A DNA stretch of 64,000 nt from Exiguobacterium marinum DSM 16307 (GTDB taxonomy: Bacteria > Bacillota > Bacilli > Exiguobacteriales > Exiguobacteriaceae), in the NCBI RefSeq assembly GCF_000620845.1, contig NZ_KK211189.1:573662-637661 (forward strand). The letters are read 5' to 3'. Below, in pieces: positions 20,167 to 28,162 of this stretch (its first letter is position 1; the number at the start of each line of letters is the position of its first letter). Made by a program: the position numbers and the translations under genes. The notes beneath the pieces were generated by a model that was given only the letters and a program-made list of their open reading frames with translations, was not told the DNA's origin and searched no databases.

Positions 20167-20588
20167 TAAGACTTTCCTTTCGTTTGTAGGTCGTTCACGC
20201 GATCGCGGTGGAACGGGGAAGTCACATCTTCCGAGATAAGACTGATCGTATGTCCATCCGGGTCTCGTACGTCAAAGCAAGACATGCCTCCGAAATCGTG
20301 AAGCGGTGTCGCAATCAACCCTGCTTGTTCAAACGATTGATACGCGAACTGGATGTCTTCACAAATGACGTTGAAATAGACATGGGCTTGTCCTGACGCA
20401 TCTTTGAACGTTGTGGGTTGCGGTGACGAGGTTTGGATCAATCCGAGCTGAGTCGAACCGTCTGGTAGACACAAACCGATGCCTCCTTCCCAACGACCAA
20501 TTTCTTTGGCATCAAAATAAGTGGTATACCAGTATAGGGACTGTTCTACATCTGATACGGGAATGAAGATACTTCCGATTCGGAACAT
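20166..20588 (-). CDS. VOC (glyoxalase-fold) family protein
   Basis: 140 residues with a VOC fold: SIFIPVSDVEQSLYWYTTYF at the start, HVYFNVICEDIQFAYQSFEQ in the middle and FDVRDPDGHTISL near the end, where the aspartates and histidine could bind a metal. The first gene of a two-gene minus-strand operon, starting behind GGGAGGT. Its function, possibly thiol- or aldehyde-related, is unknown. Confidence 0.87.
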   Translation of the reverse strand: MFRIGSIFIPVSDVEQSLYWYTTYFDAKEIGRWEGGIGLCLPDGSTQLGLIQTSSPQPTTFKDASGQAHVYFNVICEDIQFAYQSFEQAGLIATPLHDFGGMSCFDVRDPDGHTISLISEDVTSPFHRDRVNDLQTKGKS

Positions 20589-20648
20589 GTGATAACCTCC
20601 CTTTCTATTTCTAGTGTAGCGAATGCATGATCTCGAAGATACGGGGGA

Positions 20649-20674
20649 AGAAACTTTTTACGGGAGAAAGCGTA
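20649..20674 (+). promoter_or_regulatory. possible weak SigW-type promoter
   Basis: AGAAAC (20649-20654), 16 bases, CGTA (20671-20674). It differs from the sigW promoter by one base in the -35 box and one base of spacing. It lies 33 bases before the acetyltransferase start. Confidence 0.3.
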
Positions 20675-20706
20675 TGAAAGAGAGAGAAAATCAATGAGGT
20701 GAAAGC

Positions 20707-21183
20707 ATGAAAGGAAATGAAATCACGATTCAACCGATTGATGCAGTCAATCGAAAATCGGTCATCGCCCTGACAGTGGACGAGAAACAGTCCCGATTCA
20801 TCGAGACAAATGCCGAGTCGCTTCAAGAGATGGTCGAGGATACAAAATATAATTGGCAGAGCTATGCATTTTATGACGGTGAGCGACCGGTTGGCTTCAT
20901 GATGGTCGGAGCAGAAAACCAGACAGAACGGTATGTGTGGCTCGATCGTTTCATGATGGATCAAAACGAACAGGGAAAAGGCATCGGGACAAAGTGTCTA
21001 CGCATCGCAGTGGCATTTATCCAGACACGATACGATGTAGATGAGATCATCCTGAGCCTCCATCAAGAGAATGAAGCTGCGAAACGATTTTATGCGAAGA
21101 ACGGCTTTGTCGACAGCGGCTTAATTGATGAATGGAATGGTGAAGCGATTTGGGTCTATCATACAAAAAACCGACCGTCATGA
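20707..21183 (+). CDS. GNAT acetyltransferase, polyamine type
   Basis: 158-residue acetyl-CoA-dependent N-acetyltransferase. The acetyl-CoA loop is NEQGKGIGTKCL and the later motif LSLHQENEAAKRFYAKNGF is typical. A VWLDRFMMD strand before the loop resembles BltD/PaiA spermidine acetyltransferases, so a polyamine substrate is a fair guess. AGGTGAAAGC precedes the ATG. Its 3' end overlaps the convergent small membrane protein gene by six bases. Confidence 0.88.
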   Translation: MKGNEITIQPIDAVNRKSVIALTVDEKQSRFIETNAESLQEMVEDTKYNWQSYAFYDGERPVGFMMVGAENQTERYVWLDRFMMDQNEQGKGIGTKCLRIAVAFIQTRYDVDEIILSLHQENEAAKRFYAKNGFVDSGLIDEWNGEAIWVYHTKNRPS

Positions 21184-21441
21184 GTTGGTCGGATTCTCGG
21201 CTGGACTTGTTGTTTTTGTAGCATTCATGCCCATCGAAAAGAGAACGATAGCTGCAAAGAAGAATAGGGTAACGAACCAGTTTTGGAGAAACGGATCGAC
21301 AAACGTCGGTTTTTCCAACCAACTCCCGGTTGAGATTTCGGCGTACCAACGTATGTAGAGTGCGATGCGTTCGAGCGTGTATAAAAGCCCGGACAAAAAC
21401 AACAAAATACCACTCGCTACAAGTTGATTGAAACGAGACAT
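21178..21441 (-). CDS. small membrane protein, two helices
   Basis: 87 residues, not recognised. Two membrane helices are visible: LVASGILLFLSGLLYTLERI near residues 8-27 and WFVTLFFFAAIVLFSMGM near 55-72. The ribosome binding site AGAGGAGGGG precedes the ATG. It is downstream of thiW on the same strand with a gap of about 60 bases, and may or may not share its transcript. Confidence 0.72.
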   Translation of the reverse strand: MSRFNQLVASGILLFLSGLLYTLERIALYIRWYAEISTGSWLEKPTFVDPFLQNWFVTLFFFAAIVLFSMGMNATKTTSPAENPTNS

Positions 21442-21501
21442 AAAACCCCTCCTCTATAGATGTTGTCTATAGTTTACCATTTCCATCCAATTGAGGGGCT
21501 T

Positions 21502-21987
21502 TTATTTGAGTATACTCGGTCGCAATTGTTTGACGCGTGACAAGACGAGCCAACCGAGAAGCGCGCCGGTCAAACTAGAGGCCAGGAACGCCGGGACGAA
21601 GAAGAAAGCACCGAACGTCGAGCCCATCAACAGTTTCGCGTACGGGACGGCAATCAACGAGGCGATGATCCCGGTCCCGATGATTTCTCCGAGAGCGGCC
21701 GCATAGACGCGGTTCGTGCGAACGAAGAAAATGCCAGCAAGAAACGCGCCAATCATGCCACCGGGGAACGCGAGCAGTGACCCTGTGCCGGTCATGACGC
21801 GAATGAGTCCGGTCACGAATGCGACGAGGACGGCTCCGATTGGGCCGATGGTGACTGCGGCAATCACGTTCACCATATGCTGAATCGGATAAGCGCGGGC
21901 GACACCTGTGGGAATCGAGATGAACATCGAGCCGACGACGGCGATGGCGACGAGCATCGCCATCCAAGTGAGTTGTTGAATACGCAT
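21502..21987 (-). CDS. thiW: ThiW, S component of an ECF vitamin transporter
   Basis: Substrate-binding membrane subunit of an energy-coupling-factor transporter, assigned to the thiamine precursor hydroxyethylthiazole in other bacteria. 161 residues with about five helices; the ThiW-type segment GVARAYPIQHMVNVIAAVTI near residue 30 and a final positively charged tail are seen. It needs ECF A and T subunits encoded elsewhere. A TPP riboswitch with a terminator lies in its leader, which supports the thiamine role. GAAAGGAGA precedes the ATG. Confidence 0.92.
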   Translation of the reverse strand: MRIQQLTWMAMLVAIAVVGSMFISIPTGVARAYPIQHMVNVIAAVTIGPIGAVLVAFVTGLIRVMTGTGSLLAFPGGMIGAFLAGIFFVRTNRVYAAALGEIIGTGIIASLIAVPYAKLLMGSTFGAFFFVPAFLASSLTGALLGWLVLSRVKQLRPSILK

Positions 21988-22007
21988 GAATAATCTCCTT
22001 TCAAAAT

Positions 22008-22042
22008 AAAAACGCCACGTTTCCAGACGGAAAAATGGCGTG
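22008..22042 (-). terminator. TPP-controlled terminator in the thiW leader
   Basis: On the minus strand CGCCA...TGGCG encloses TTTCC-GTCT-GGAAA, followed by five T. It stands between the TPP aptamer and thiW, so ligand binding would end transcription. Confidence 0.82.
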
Positions 22043-22054
22043 GATATACAGAGG

Positions 22055-22150
22055 CGTATCCCAAGCCACTTCCCTACGCTGGTATGAGCCAGATCAGGTT
22101 CGAAGGGTCCAGCAACATGCCGTCTCAGCCCGAAGGCTCCCCTAGTGGTC
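22055..22150 (-). promoter_or_regulatory. TPP riboswitch (THI element) of thiW
   Basis: On the minus strand the conserved parts occur in order: ACTAGGGGAGCC, GGCTGAGACGG, ACCCTTCGAACCTGATCTGG and GCGTAGGGAAGTGG. This is the thiamine pyrophosphate aptamer. A second copy controls tenA at 51565. Confidence 0.96.
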
Positions 22151-22192
22151 GTTTATTGATTTGAGTATAGCATAAATTGGAAGGGGACGGAA

Positions 22193-22933
22193 TTACCCCT
22201 CATTCTTGGCTAACAGGTCCTCATAGTCCTTCTCGTTCCAAAAGAGCGGTGAGATGGATTCGGGACCTTTTAATATTTCTCCATCCTGGTCGTATACGAT
22301 GGCATATCCGTTCTCGACATCGAACACGAACAAGTCGGCAGTCACTTCGGTCACGCCGTTCCCGGCGATGATCACGTCATCGATTGGCTCCCGTACCAGT
22401 TCGACACCCGCTTCATCGAGTTCGACGAGGAGGGCTGACGTGTAGGCATGGCGGTCATAGACCGTTTGGAATTCATCCTGCGTGAGGACGACATCGGTAG
22501 GTGGAGCACTTGTACCGAATTTCCGATTTTCAATCTCTTCGACGTATTGAAGGAAGGATTCCTCTTGCCAAAATAGCGGAGCGACCGACTCAGATCCATT
22601 GATCACCGTTCCGTCCTGACTATCGAAAATGGTAGCATACGTCCCGTCATCGAGCTTGAATGGGTAAATATCCGCATACGTATGCTCGAGGCCGTTTCCA
22701 GCGATGATGACGCGTTCGAACGTCTCGCGAAACGGTTTGATTCCTTGTTGTTCAAGGGCAGTAAGGAGCGGTTTCGTTTGTTCGTATTGGTCATAGACGT
22801 CTTTGAAATCTTCGCGCGTCCATTCGGTGATGGGTTCATCGGGTGATTCGACTGGGATTGGATTGTCTGCCACCGTATCTGTACAACCCGTGAGTAAAAG
22901 TGCACTTAATCCGAATATCGCCCATCGTCTCAT
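22193..22933 (-). CDS. lipoprotein with two tandem repeat domains
   Basis: 246-residue secreted lipoprotein of unknown function. The signal peptide ends in the lipobox LLTGC (Cys about 17). The mature part is a tandem duplication. One copy runs from FKDVYDQYEQTKPLLTALEQ to SVAPLFWQE; the second from FQTVYDRHAYTSALLVELDE to SISPLFWNE. Shared landmarks are VIIAGNG, AD-x-F/P-F and the LFW ending, about 90 residues each. AGGGGAT precedes the ATG. No neighbour suggests a partner. Confidence 0.85.
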   Translation of the reverse strand: MRRWAIFGLSALLLTGCTDTVADNPIPVESPDEPITEWTREDFKDVYDQYEQTKPLLTALEQQGIKPFRETFERVIIAGNGLEHTYADIYPFKLDDGTYATIFDSQDGTVINGSESVAPLFWQEESFLQYVEEIENRKFGTSAPPTDVVLTQDEFQTVYDRHAYTSALLVELDEAGVELVREPIDDVIIAGNGVTEVTADLFVFDVENGYAIVYDQDGEILKGPESISPLFWNEKDYEDLLAKNEG

Positions 22934-23006
22934 GATTTCATCCCCTCAACTTACATTTTCCACCATTTTATCATTCATGACGAAAAAGCAGAACCTGTGC
23001 ACATTC

Positions 23007-23699
23007 TCACTCGGGGTGAGGACGTGTCGCGTAGGTATCGAGCGTTCTCTTGAAGTGAAGTGTATCTTCTTCAGAAATCGTCACACCTGAGGAGGTGCCG
23101 TAGCGAACCGCATGATAAACGGACGGGTTCATCGGTAAATCGATGCGTCGGAACCACTCTTGCAATGTCTCATGAGCACGCAATCGCTTGGTTGGTACGA
23201 GAGATTGGTTAAATGTGATCAGCGCATCGCGAATCGGGACGTTCGTGAACGCTGTGAGCGTCGAAACGGACGAAGCGTTCTTGTTTTGTAGCGATTCGAA
23301 AAGCGGGTCTGCGTTTGAATCAACATGATCTCGTGCGCGCGCCAAACGTTGCTTCCGTTTTAGATAGATATACAAGGACAGGCAACCGAGCGCAATCAAA
23401 GCAACGAAAAACCCGAGATTTCGTCGTGTTGATTCTCCAGATCCCGTGATTCTCTCAAAAAAGTTATGTTTTCCTTTTTGAGGATCCAATTCAAATGGGT
23501 AATCTGCTTTGGATTCACCAATTAAAATTCCATCATCTTCATCCGATAAGAGATCAGTCGGAGGACTATGACTTTCCTCGACCGGTATCGTTTCCGGGTT
23601 ATAGAGCCATTCGAATACACTCGTCGTGATCACCATTATCGTGAACGTCCCGAGGAGTGTGGCGGCAATCATGAGAAAAAACTTGTTCGTCCAGCGCAA
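23007..23699 (-). CDS. membrane protein, DUF4129-like C-terminus
   Basis: 230 residues. Helix one near residues 8-29 (FFLMIAATLLGTFTIMVITT), an acidic outer loop, helix two near 95-112 (LGFFVALIALGCLSLYIYL), then a cytoplasmic region with ETLQEWFRRIDLP and a YHAVRYGT-type segment typical of DUF4129. DUF4129 domains commonly belong to MoxR-DUF58-transglutaminase operons. Here it is divergent from such a moxR gene, which fits a functional link. GAGGTACCT precedes the start. Confidence 0.7.
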   Translation of the reverse strand: MRWTNKFFLMIAATLLGTFTIMVITTSVFEWLYNPETIPVEESHSPPTDLLSDEDDGILIGESKADYPFELDPQKGKHNFFERITGSGESTRRNLGFFVALIALGCLSLYIYLKRKQRLARARDHVDSNADPLFESLQNKNASSVSTLTAFTNVPIRDALITFNQSLVPTKRLRAHETLQEWFRRIDLPMNPSVYHAVRYGTSSGVTISEEDTLHFKRTLDTYATRPHPE

Positions 23700-23792
23700 G
23701 AAGGTACCTCCTTTTGAATTTTCAGACTATTTGTTGTTTATCTTACCATAAAAAGGTAAAGTTTGATTAAGACAAAAAATGGAGGTCATTTT

Positions 23793-24713
23793 ATGGGCAT
23801 GGAGCGAGTCATCAAACAGTTGAACGAGGTGTATTTAGGAAAAGAGGATGTCGTACGCCTCTGTTGTACGGCGTTACTCGCGGAAGGACACATTTTGTTA
23901 GAAGATGTACCGGGAACGGGAAAAACGTTACTGGCCAAAACGATTGCAGCTAGCTTCGACGGCGCGTTTTCTCGGATTCAGTTCACGGCCGACTTGTTAC
24001 CGTCTGACGTGATTGGCGCAGACTATTTTAATATGAAGACGCAGACGTTCGATCATCGCCAAGGACCGATCTTTGCGAACATCGTCTTGATTGATGAAAT
24101 TAACCGAGCGGTTCCACGGACGCAGTCCGCCTTGCTTGAGGCAATGGAAGAACGACAAGTCTCCATCGGGGGAGAGACGTATCCGATGCCGAAACCATTT
24201 TTCGTCATCGCGACGCAAAACCCGATTGAATCAGCGGGGACGTTCCCGTTACCGGATGCCCAACTCGACCGTTTCCTCATTTCGATTCCAGTCGGTTATC
24301 CTGATGTCGCAGAAGAGCGAGAACTCCTCTTACAAGTGATGCGCCAAACGAGGAAAACCGTGGAGGCGGTTGCGACGTTAGACGAGTTACGCCGAGCCCA
24401 GGAGGAAGTGAAGCAAGTATCGATTCAAGATGATGTCCTCGATTACTTACTCGGGCTCGTCCATGCGACACGAGAACACCAATCCGTCGAGGTCGGTGTC
24501 AGTCCACGCGGAGCCATCGCGCTCATGCGAGCGTCTCAAAGTTATGCCTATCTGAACGATCGATTGTACGTCGTTCCGGAAGATGTGAAAGCCGTGGCAC
24601 CTTATGTCTTGGCCCATCGCCTGACGTTGACGCTTGAAGGAGGCATCAAATCGACGAAACAGGACATCATCCGCTACATCTTAGATACGGTTTCTGTGCC
24701 GGTCGAGGGTTGA
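23793..24713 (+). CDS. MoxR-family AAA+ ATPase
   Basis: Cytosolic AAA+ ATPase, about 306 residues. Walker A VPGTGKTLLAK near residue 40, Walker B VLIDEINRA near 100, sensor ATQNPIESAGTFPLPDAQLD near 145, and the C-terminal lid SPRGAIALMRASQSYA. MoxR ATPases are thought to act as chaperones maturing neighbouring proteins. ATG 23793 is chosen behind GGAGG (23781-23785). The next gene, DUF58, starts on the last base of its stop. Confidence 0.93.
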   Translation: MGMERVIKQLNEVYLGKEDVVRLCCTALLAEGHILLEDVPGTGKTLLAKTIAASFDGAFSRIQFTADLLPSDVIGADYFNMKTQTFDHRQGPIFANIVLIDEINRAVPRTQSALLEAMEERQVSIGGETYPMPKPFFVIATQNPIESAGTFPLPDAQLDRFLISIPVGYPDVAEERELLLQVMRQTRKTVEAVATLDELRRAQEEVKQVSIQDDVLDYLLGLVHATREHQSVEVGVSPRGAIALMRASQSYAYLNDRLYVVPEDVKAVAPYVLAHRLTLTLEGGIKSTKQDIIRYILDTVSVPVEG

Positions 24714-25768
24714 TGATGACATTCTCGACACATAACGCCCTACAGAAACAATGGATTCCGGTCTATGGATTCGCTGGGGTGATTCTCGTATTCGTCCCGT
24801 ACATGGAGATTGTCGGATATGCGCTTTGTTTACTTGCGGGCATCGTTTGGTTCTTTGAACGGACACGGAAACAGTTGGAACAAGCTCTTCGGCTTCACAT
24901 ACATACTCATGAATCCCTCCTTTTCGTTGGCGATGAGACGGAGGTGCAACTGATTTTAGATGGAAGTGAAGTCGTCGAACGACTCGGGCTTCCGGTTCGT
25001 GTTCGACTGAAATCCAATACAGCGCTCAGCTTTCCAGCCCACGACAGGTCCCCGAATAGTTTGGATTTGACGTTACGGGCAGATCAGGCTCGTCACATGC
25101 TTCACATTCAAGCCGAATTCCGAGGACCTGCCTACATCGAAGAATGCGTACTTGCTGTGACGCTCCCGTTTCATCTCGGGACGTATCTGCTTGAGTGTCC
25201 GATCGAGAAGCGGTGGACGGTGCTGCCTTCCCTCACGCTACACCCTCCGGTCGGCACGAAATGTTTAGCGCTCGGAGATCGTCCTTTGACCGCTTCACCA
25301 CTTCGGAACCCACTGCAGATTCTAGGGTCGAAACCTTATGAAGGGGAACCGGTCAAGGAGATTGACTGGGTCGCGACGGCAAAACTTGGGCAGGTCCAGT
25401 CGAAAGTTTTTCAAAAGACATCACTCGACACGTTCACGTTCGCAGTGGGCTTGAGTGGACCATCTGGCTACACGTTGCATCACGACTTCGAGTCAATCAT
25501 CAGCCAAGTCGCGTACGTGACGACCCGGCTCTTAAAAGAAGAGTGTAAAGTCGAGCTGTTCATCAATCGCTTCAATGGTGAAGGGAAGATGGAACATATC
25601 TCCCTTCAGGAAGGAGAACGTGGATCACGCCTCATCCTCATGATGCTGGCCGACCTTCATCCCGGGAATCGTTTCATCTCGACAGATGCGTTCGTTCGTA
25701 TGGTCGAGCGGAAACGCTTGAAGCAAAGTCATCTCGTCTGGTTCAATCAGCATAACCTGTATGACTAA
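24713..25768 (+). CDS. DUF58 membrane protein partner of MoxR
   Basis: About 351 residues. Two close membrane helices near the N-terminus (IPVYGFAGVILVFVPYMEIV; ALCLLAGIVWFF) and a later DUF58 motif with REIDWVATAKLGQVQSKVF-like sequence (EIDWVATAKLGQ) that ends in a von Willebrand-like fold. DUF58 genes nearly always follow moxR. The start is ATG 24713 or 24716; the first overlaps the moxR stop. The function is unknown, with an envelope or complex-assembly role inferred. Confidence 0.9.
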   Translation: MMTFSTHNALQKQWIPVYGFAGVILVFVPYMEIVGYALCLLAGIVWFFERTRKQLEQALRLHIHTHESLLFVGDETEVQLILDGSEVVERLGLPVRVRLKSNTALSFPAHDRSPNSLDLTLRADQARHMLHIQAEFRGPAYIEECVLAVTLPFHLGTYLLECPIEKRWTVLPSLTLHPPVGTKCLALGDRPLTASPLRNPLQILGSKPYEGEPVKEIDWVATAKLGQVQSKVFQKTSLDTFTFAVGLSGPSGYTLHHDFESIISQVAYVTTRLLKEECKVELFINRFNGEGKMEHISLQEGERGSRLILMMLADLHPGNRFISTDAFVRMVERKRLKQSHLVWFNQHNLYD

Positions 25769-25832
25769 CAAGGGATTTCCCTTCTTCTGGCGAACTGTAT
25801 CATACAGAGATGACGGAAAGGGAGAGATTCAT

Positions 25833-26372
25833 ATGCCAAAACGAAAGTATGCGAATCGACGAGACTGGGAACGGATTTTAAAGAACCGTTACGCACAAGT
25901 TCGAGTTCAGACGGAACAATTTTCCGGAGTGGTCGCCTTGTTCCAAATCGATGAGGTCCGAGCACCTCAATATAAAATGCATAAAGGCGAAGAATTCATT
26001 GTGGCGGATGCCGGGTTTAGTTGGCTCCAATATTTCCCGGACAATGAACCGTTCGGTGTGACAGCTATGATCAATCCGGAAGGCGAGATCGTGCAATGGT
26101 ATATCGACCTCGTCGACGGAATCGGTGAAGAAAATGGGATTCCATACATGGACGATTTATTGCTCGATATTCTCGTGTTTCCGAACGGGGATATCGTCAA
26201 AAAGGATGAGGATGAGTTCGAGGAGGCGACCGAGAGTGGGGAGCTGACGCCTGAGCAGGTCGAGCGGGGATGGCGTGAGTTCGAAGCGACGCTCGAACGA
26301 ATCGAACGCGGAGACTTCGTCTACTTTGATTTGGCAAAAGGACATTACGAACAGTTAAAACAAAAGCTATGA
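25833..26372 (+). CDS. DUF402-domain protein, nucleoside di/triphosphatase-like
   Basis: 179 residues. DUF402 features include WLQYFPDNEPFGVTAMINPE, WYIDLVDGIG and the acidic motif PYMDDLLLDILVFPNGDI, whose aspartates hold divalent metal in characterised nucleotide phosphatases of this family. The C-terminal half is an acidic helical tail. ATG 25833 is chosen because AAAGGGAGAG stands eight bases before it; longer in-frame starts have no binding site. Confidence 0.85.
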   Translation: MPKRKYANRRDWERILKNRYAQVRVQTEQFSGVVALFQIDEVRAPQYKMHKGEEFIVADAGFSWLQYFPDNEPFGVTAMINPEGEIVQWYIDLVDGIGEENGIPYMDDLLLDILVFPNGDIVKKDEDEFEEATESGELTPEQVERGWREFEATLERIERGDFVYFDLAKGHYEQLKQKL

Positions 26373-26421
26373 GCGAACAAACTCTCTCTGCTACAGTAAG
26401 AGCGTAGGAGGGGGAGTTTTT

Positions 26422-27552
26422 ATGAGAAAAATTGAAATCGAGACGTGGGCACGACGTAAGCACTTCGAGTTTTTCAAAGCGTTTGATGCGCCGCATTTCA
26501 ACGTGACGGCGAACGTGGATGTGACAAATCTCTATACATATGCGAAAGCGAGCAATCAATCGTTCTTCAAGCTCTTTTTATATGGTGCGGTGAGAGCGGC
26601 GAATGCGATTCCGGAATTACGCTATCGGATCCGTGGAGAAGAGGTTGTCGAACACGATGTGGTCCATCCGTCGTTCACAGTCATATTAGACGAGGACGTC
26701 TTCAATTTTTGTGCGGCTACGTTTAATGAAGATTTACCGACGTTCTTACAGGAAGTGACGATGCGGATGGAACAAGCTGCCGACGAAGTCGTGGTCGGGG
26801 ATGAAGAGCCCGACGATTTACTGTATATCACGAGCGTCCCGTGGGTCACGTTCACGAGCATCATGCACCCGACGCATCAGCAACAACACGATAGCGTACC
26901 GCGCATCGCATGGGGCAAGTTCGAGCGTCAAGGCGAACGTCTGGTCATGCCGCTATCCGTACAAGCCCATCACGCACTCGTCGATGGGGTACATATCGGT
27001 AAGTATTATGAAACGTTACAAGCGTGGTTAGACCAAGATTTCGCGAAGAAGGTGACCGACGTGACAGAAGAAAATGAGTTTGATCGAGCCGTTCGTCTCC
27101 GCGAGGAGGGACAACTCGAGCAGGCGAAGCAACTGTTCCTATCGCTCTTACGGAAAGATGAGAAGAATCCGAGACTACATGCATACTGCGCGTGGTGCTA
27201 TGACTCGCTCGGGGAAGAGCATCAAGCGGTGCCGCATTATGAACGAGCCATCCGACTCGGGTTGACCGGGGGTGAGTTGGTAGAATCGTATCTCGGACTC
27301 GGCAGCACGTATCGGGCACTCGGTCGATACGCGGAGGCGGAACAGTTATTTGAAGATGCGATCGAGCAATTCCCGAATCATGGGGCGCTCAAGGTGTTTC
27401 AGGCGATGACGCACTATAACGTCGGTCGCCATGAAGAGGCGACGGGTGCGTTACTCGAGTTACTCGCCAGCCCGAAACCGGACGAGAGTATCGCAAGGTA
27501 CCGCCGTGCCATCGCATTCTATGCGAGAAACTTAAATGAGACATATGATTAA
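26422..27552 (+). CDS. chloramphenicol acetyltransferase-like domain fused to TPR repeats
   Basis: 376 residues in two parts. Residues 1 to about 212 are a CAT-family acyltransferase: IEIETWARRKHFEFFKAFDA at the start, SFTVILDEDVFNFC, the substrate-site SVPWVTFTSIMHP and catalytic HHALVDGVH (His near 182). Residues about 215-370 are TPR-like helical repeats (AVRLREEGQLEQAKQLFLSL; AVPHYERAIRLGL; YAEAEQLFEDAIEQFPNHGA). Ordinary CAT enzymes are about 215 residues, so this is a domain fusion. Whether it acetylates chloramphenicol is unknown; protein binding through the TPRs is likely. AGGAGGGGGAG precedes the ATG. Confidence 0.88.
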   Translation: MRKIEIETWARRKHFEFFKAFDAPHFNVTANVDVTNLYTYAKASNQSFFKLFLYGAVRAANAIPELRYRIRGEEVVEHDVVHPSFTVILDEDVFNFCAATFNEDLPTFLQEVTMRMEQAADEVVVGDEEPDDLLYITSVPWVTFTSIMHPTHQQQHDSVPRIAWGKFERQGERLVMPLSVQAHHALVDGVHIGKYYETLQAWLDQDFAKKVTDVTEENEFDRAVRLREEGQLEQAKQLFLSLLRKDEKNPRLHAYCAWCYDSLGEEHQAVPHYERAIRLGLTGGELVESYLGLGSTYRALGRYAEAEQLFEDAIEQFPNHGALKVFQAMTHYNVGRHEEATGALLELLASPKPDESIARYRRAIAFYARNLNETYD

Positions 27553-27628
27553 AGGAGAATGGGGCGGGGCAACCCGTCTTATTTTTGGAATCAAATCGAT
27601 TGACGCTAGAATGAGGGCATGTTACATT

Positions 27629-27646
27629 TATCTTGAATTAAAGATA
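27629..27646 (+). promoter_or_regulatory. operator TATCTT-N6-AAGATA before the MarR gene
   Basis: Perfect inverted repeat TATCTT-GAATTA-AAGATA. The same half-sites and spacing recur at 28128-28145. The arrangement resembles MhqR boxes of Bacillus. Confidence 0.75.
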
Positions 27647-27691
27647 TTCGAATTTAAGTTAATGGCTCTCTTGGACAATGGAGGGAGACAG

Positions 27692-28087
27692 GTGGAACCA
27701 TCTGATGCATTAAAAACAATTACTGTGCTGTTACGTGCCTCTCAGTCGTTACAAGACCTGGTGAAGCAGGAAGTGGCGTCTTACGGATTAAACGCGACCG
27801 AGTTCGCCGTACTCGAGTTTTTATATCATAAAGGGGATCAACCGATTCAAGTCATCGGGAAGAAAATTCTCCTCTCGAGCGGGAGCATGACGTACGTCGT
27901 GGACCGGTTAGAAGAAAAAGGGTATCTCATTCGTAAGGCTTGTCCGAGCGATCGTCGCATCACATACGCGGCGCTGACGGATAACGGAGAGCACCTGATG
28001 CAAGATATTTTCCCGAAACATACGGAGCATATGAACGCTGTGTTTGAAGGGATGCACTTAAGCGAAACGATTGAACAGTTGAAATAA
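27692..28087 (+). CDS. MarR-family regulator, MhqR-like
   Basis: 131-residue winged-helix repressor. The recognition region reads PIQVIGKKILLSSGSMTYVV, then DRLEEKGYL, and the wing is KACPSDRRITYAALT. GTG 27692 behind GGAGG (27680-27684) is chosen over earlier in-frame starts. Twin operators and the following dioxygenase-reductase pair suggest control of a quinone/electrophile response. In-frame codons after the TAA stop continue as IRKRAEAAKNF, which looks like a normal MarR C-terminal helix, so the protein may be slightly truncated by a nonsense change. Confidence 0.88.
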   Translation: MEPSDALKTITVLLRASQSLQDLVKQEVASYGLNATEFAVLEFLYHKGDQPIQVIGKKILLSSGSMTYVVDRLEEKGYLIRKACPSDRRITYAALTDNGEHLMQDIFPKHTEHMNAVFEGMHLSETIEQLK

Positions 28088-28127
28088 ATTAGGAAGCGGG
28101 CAGAAGCCGCAAAAAATTTTAATCATT

Positions 28128-28145
28128 TATCTTTAAATCAAGATA
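28128..28145 (+). promoter_or_regulatory. second operator TATCTT-N6-AAGATA, before the dioxygenase gene
   Basis: Perfect inverted repeat TATCTT-TAAATC-AAGATA, 18 bases before the dioxygenase start codon. It matches the operator at 27629. Confidence 0.75.
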
Positions 28146-28162
28146 TAAAAGGAGAGAGAATG

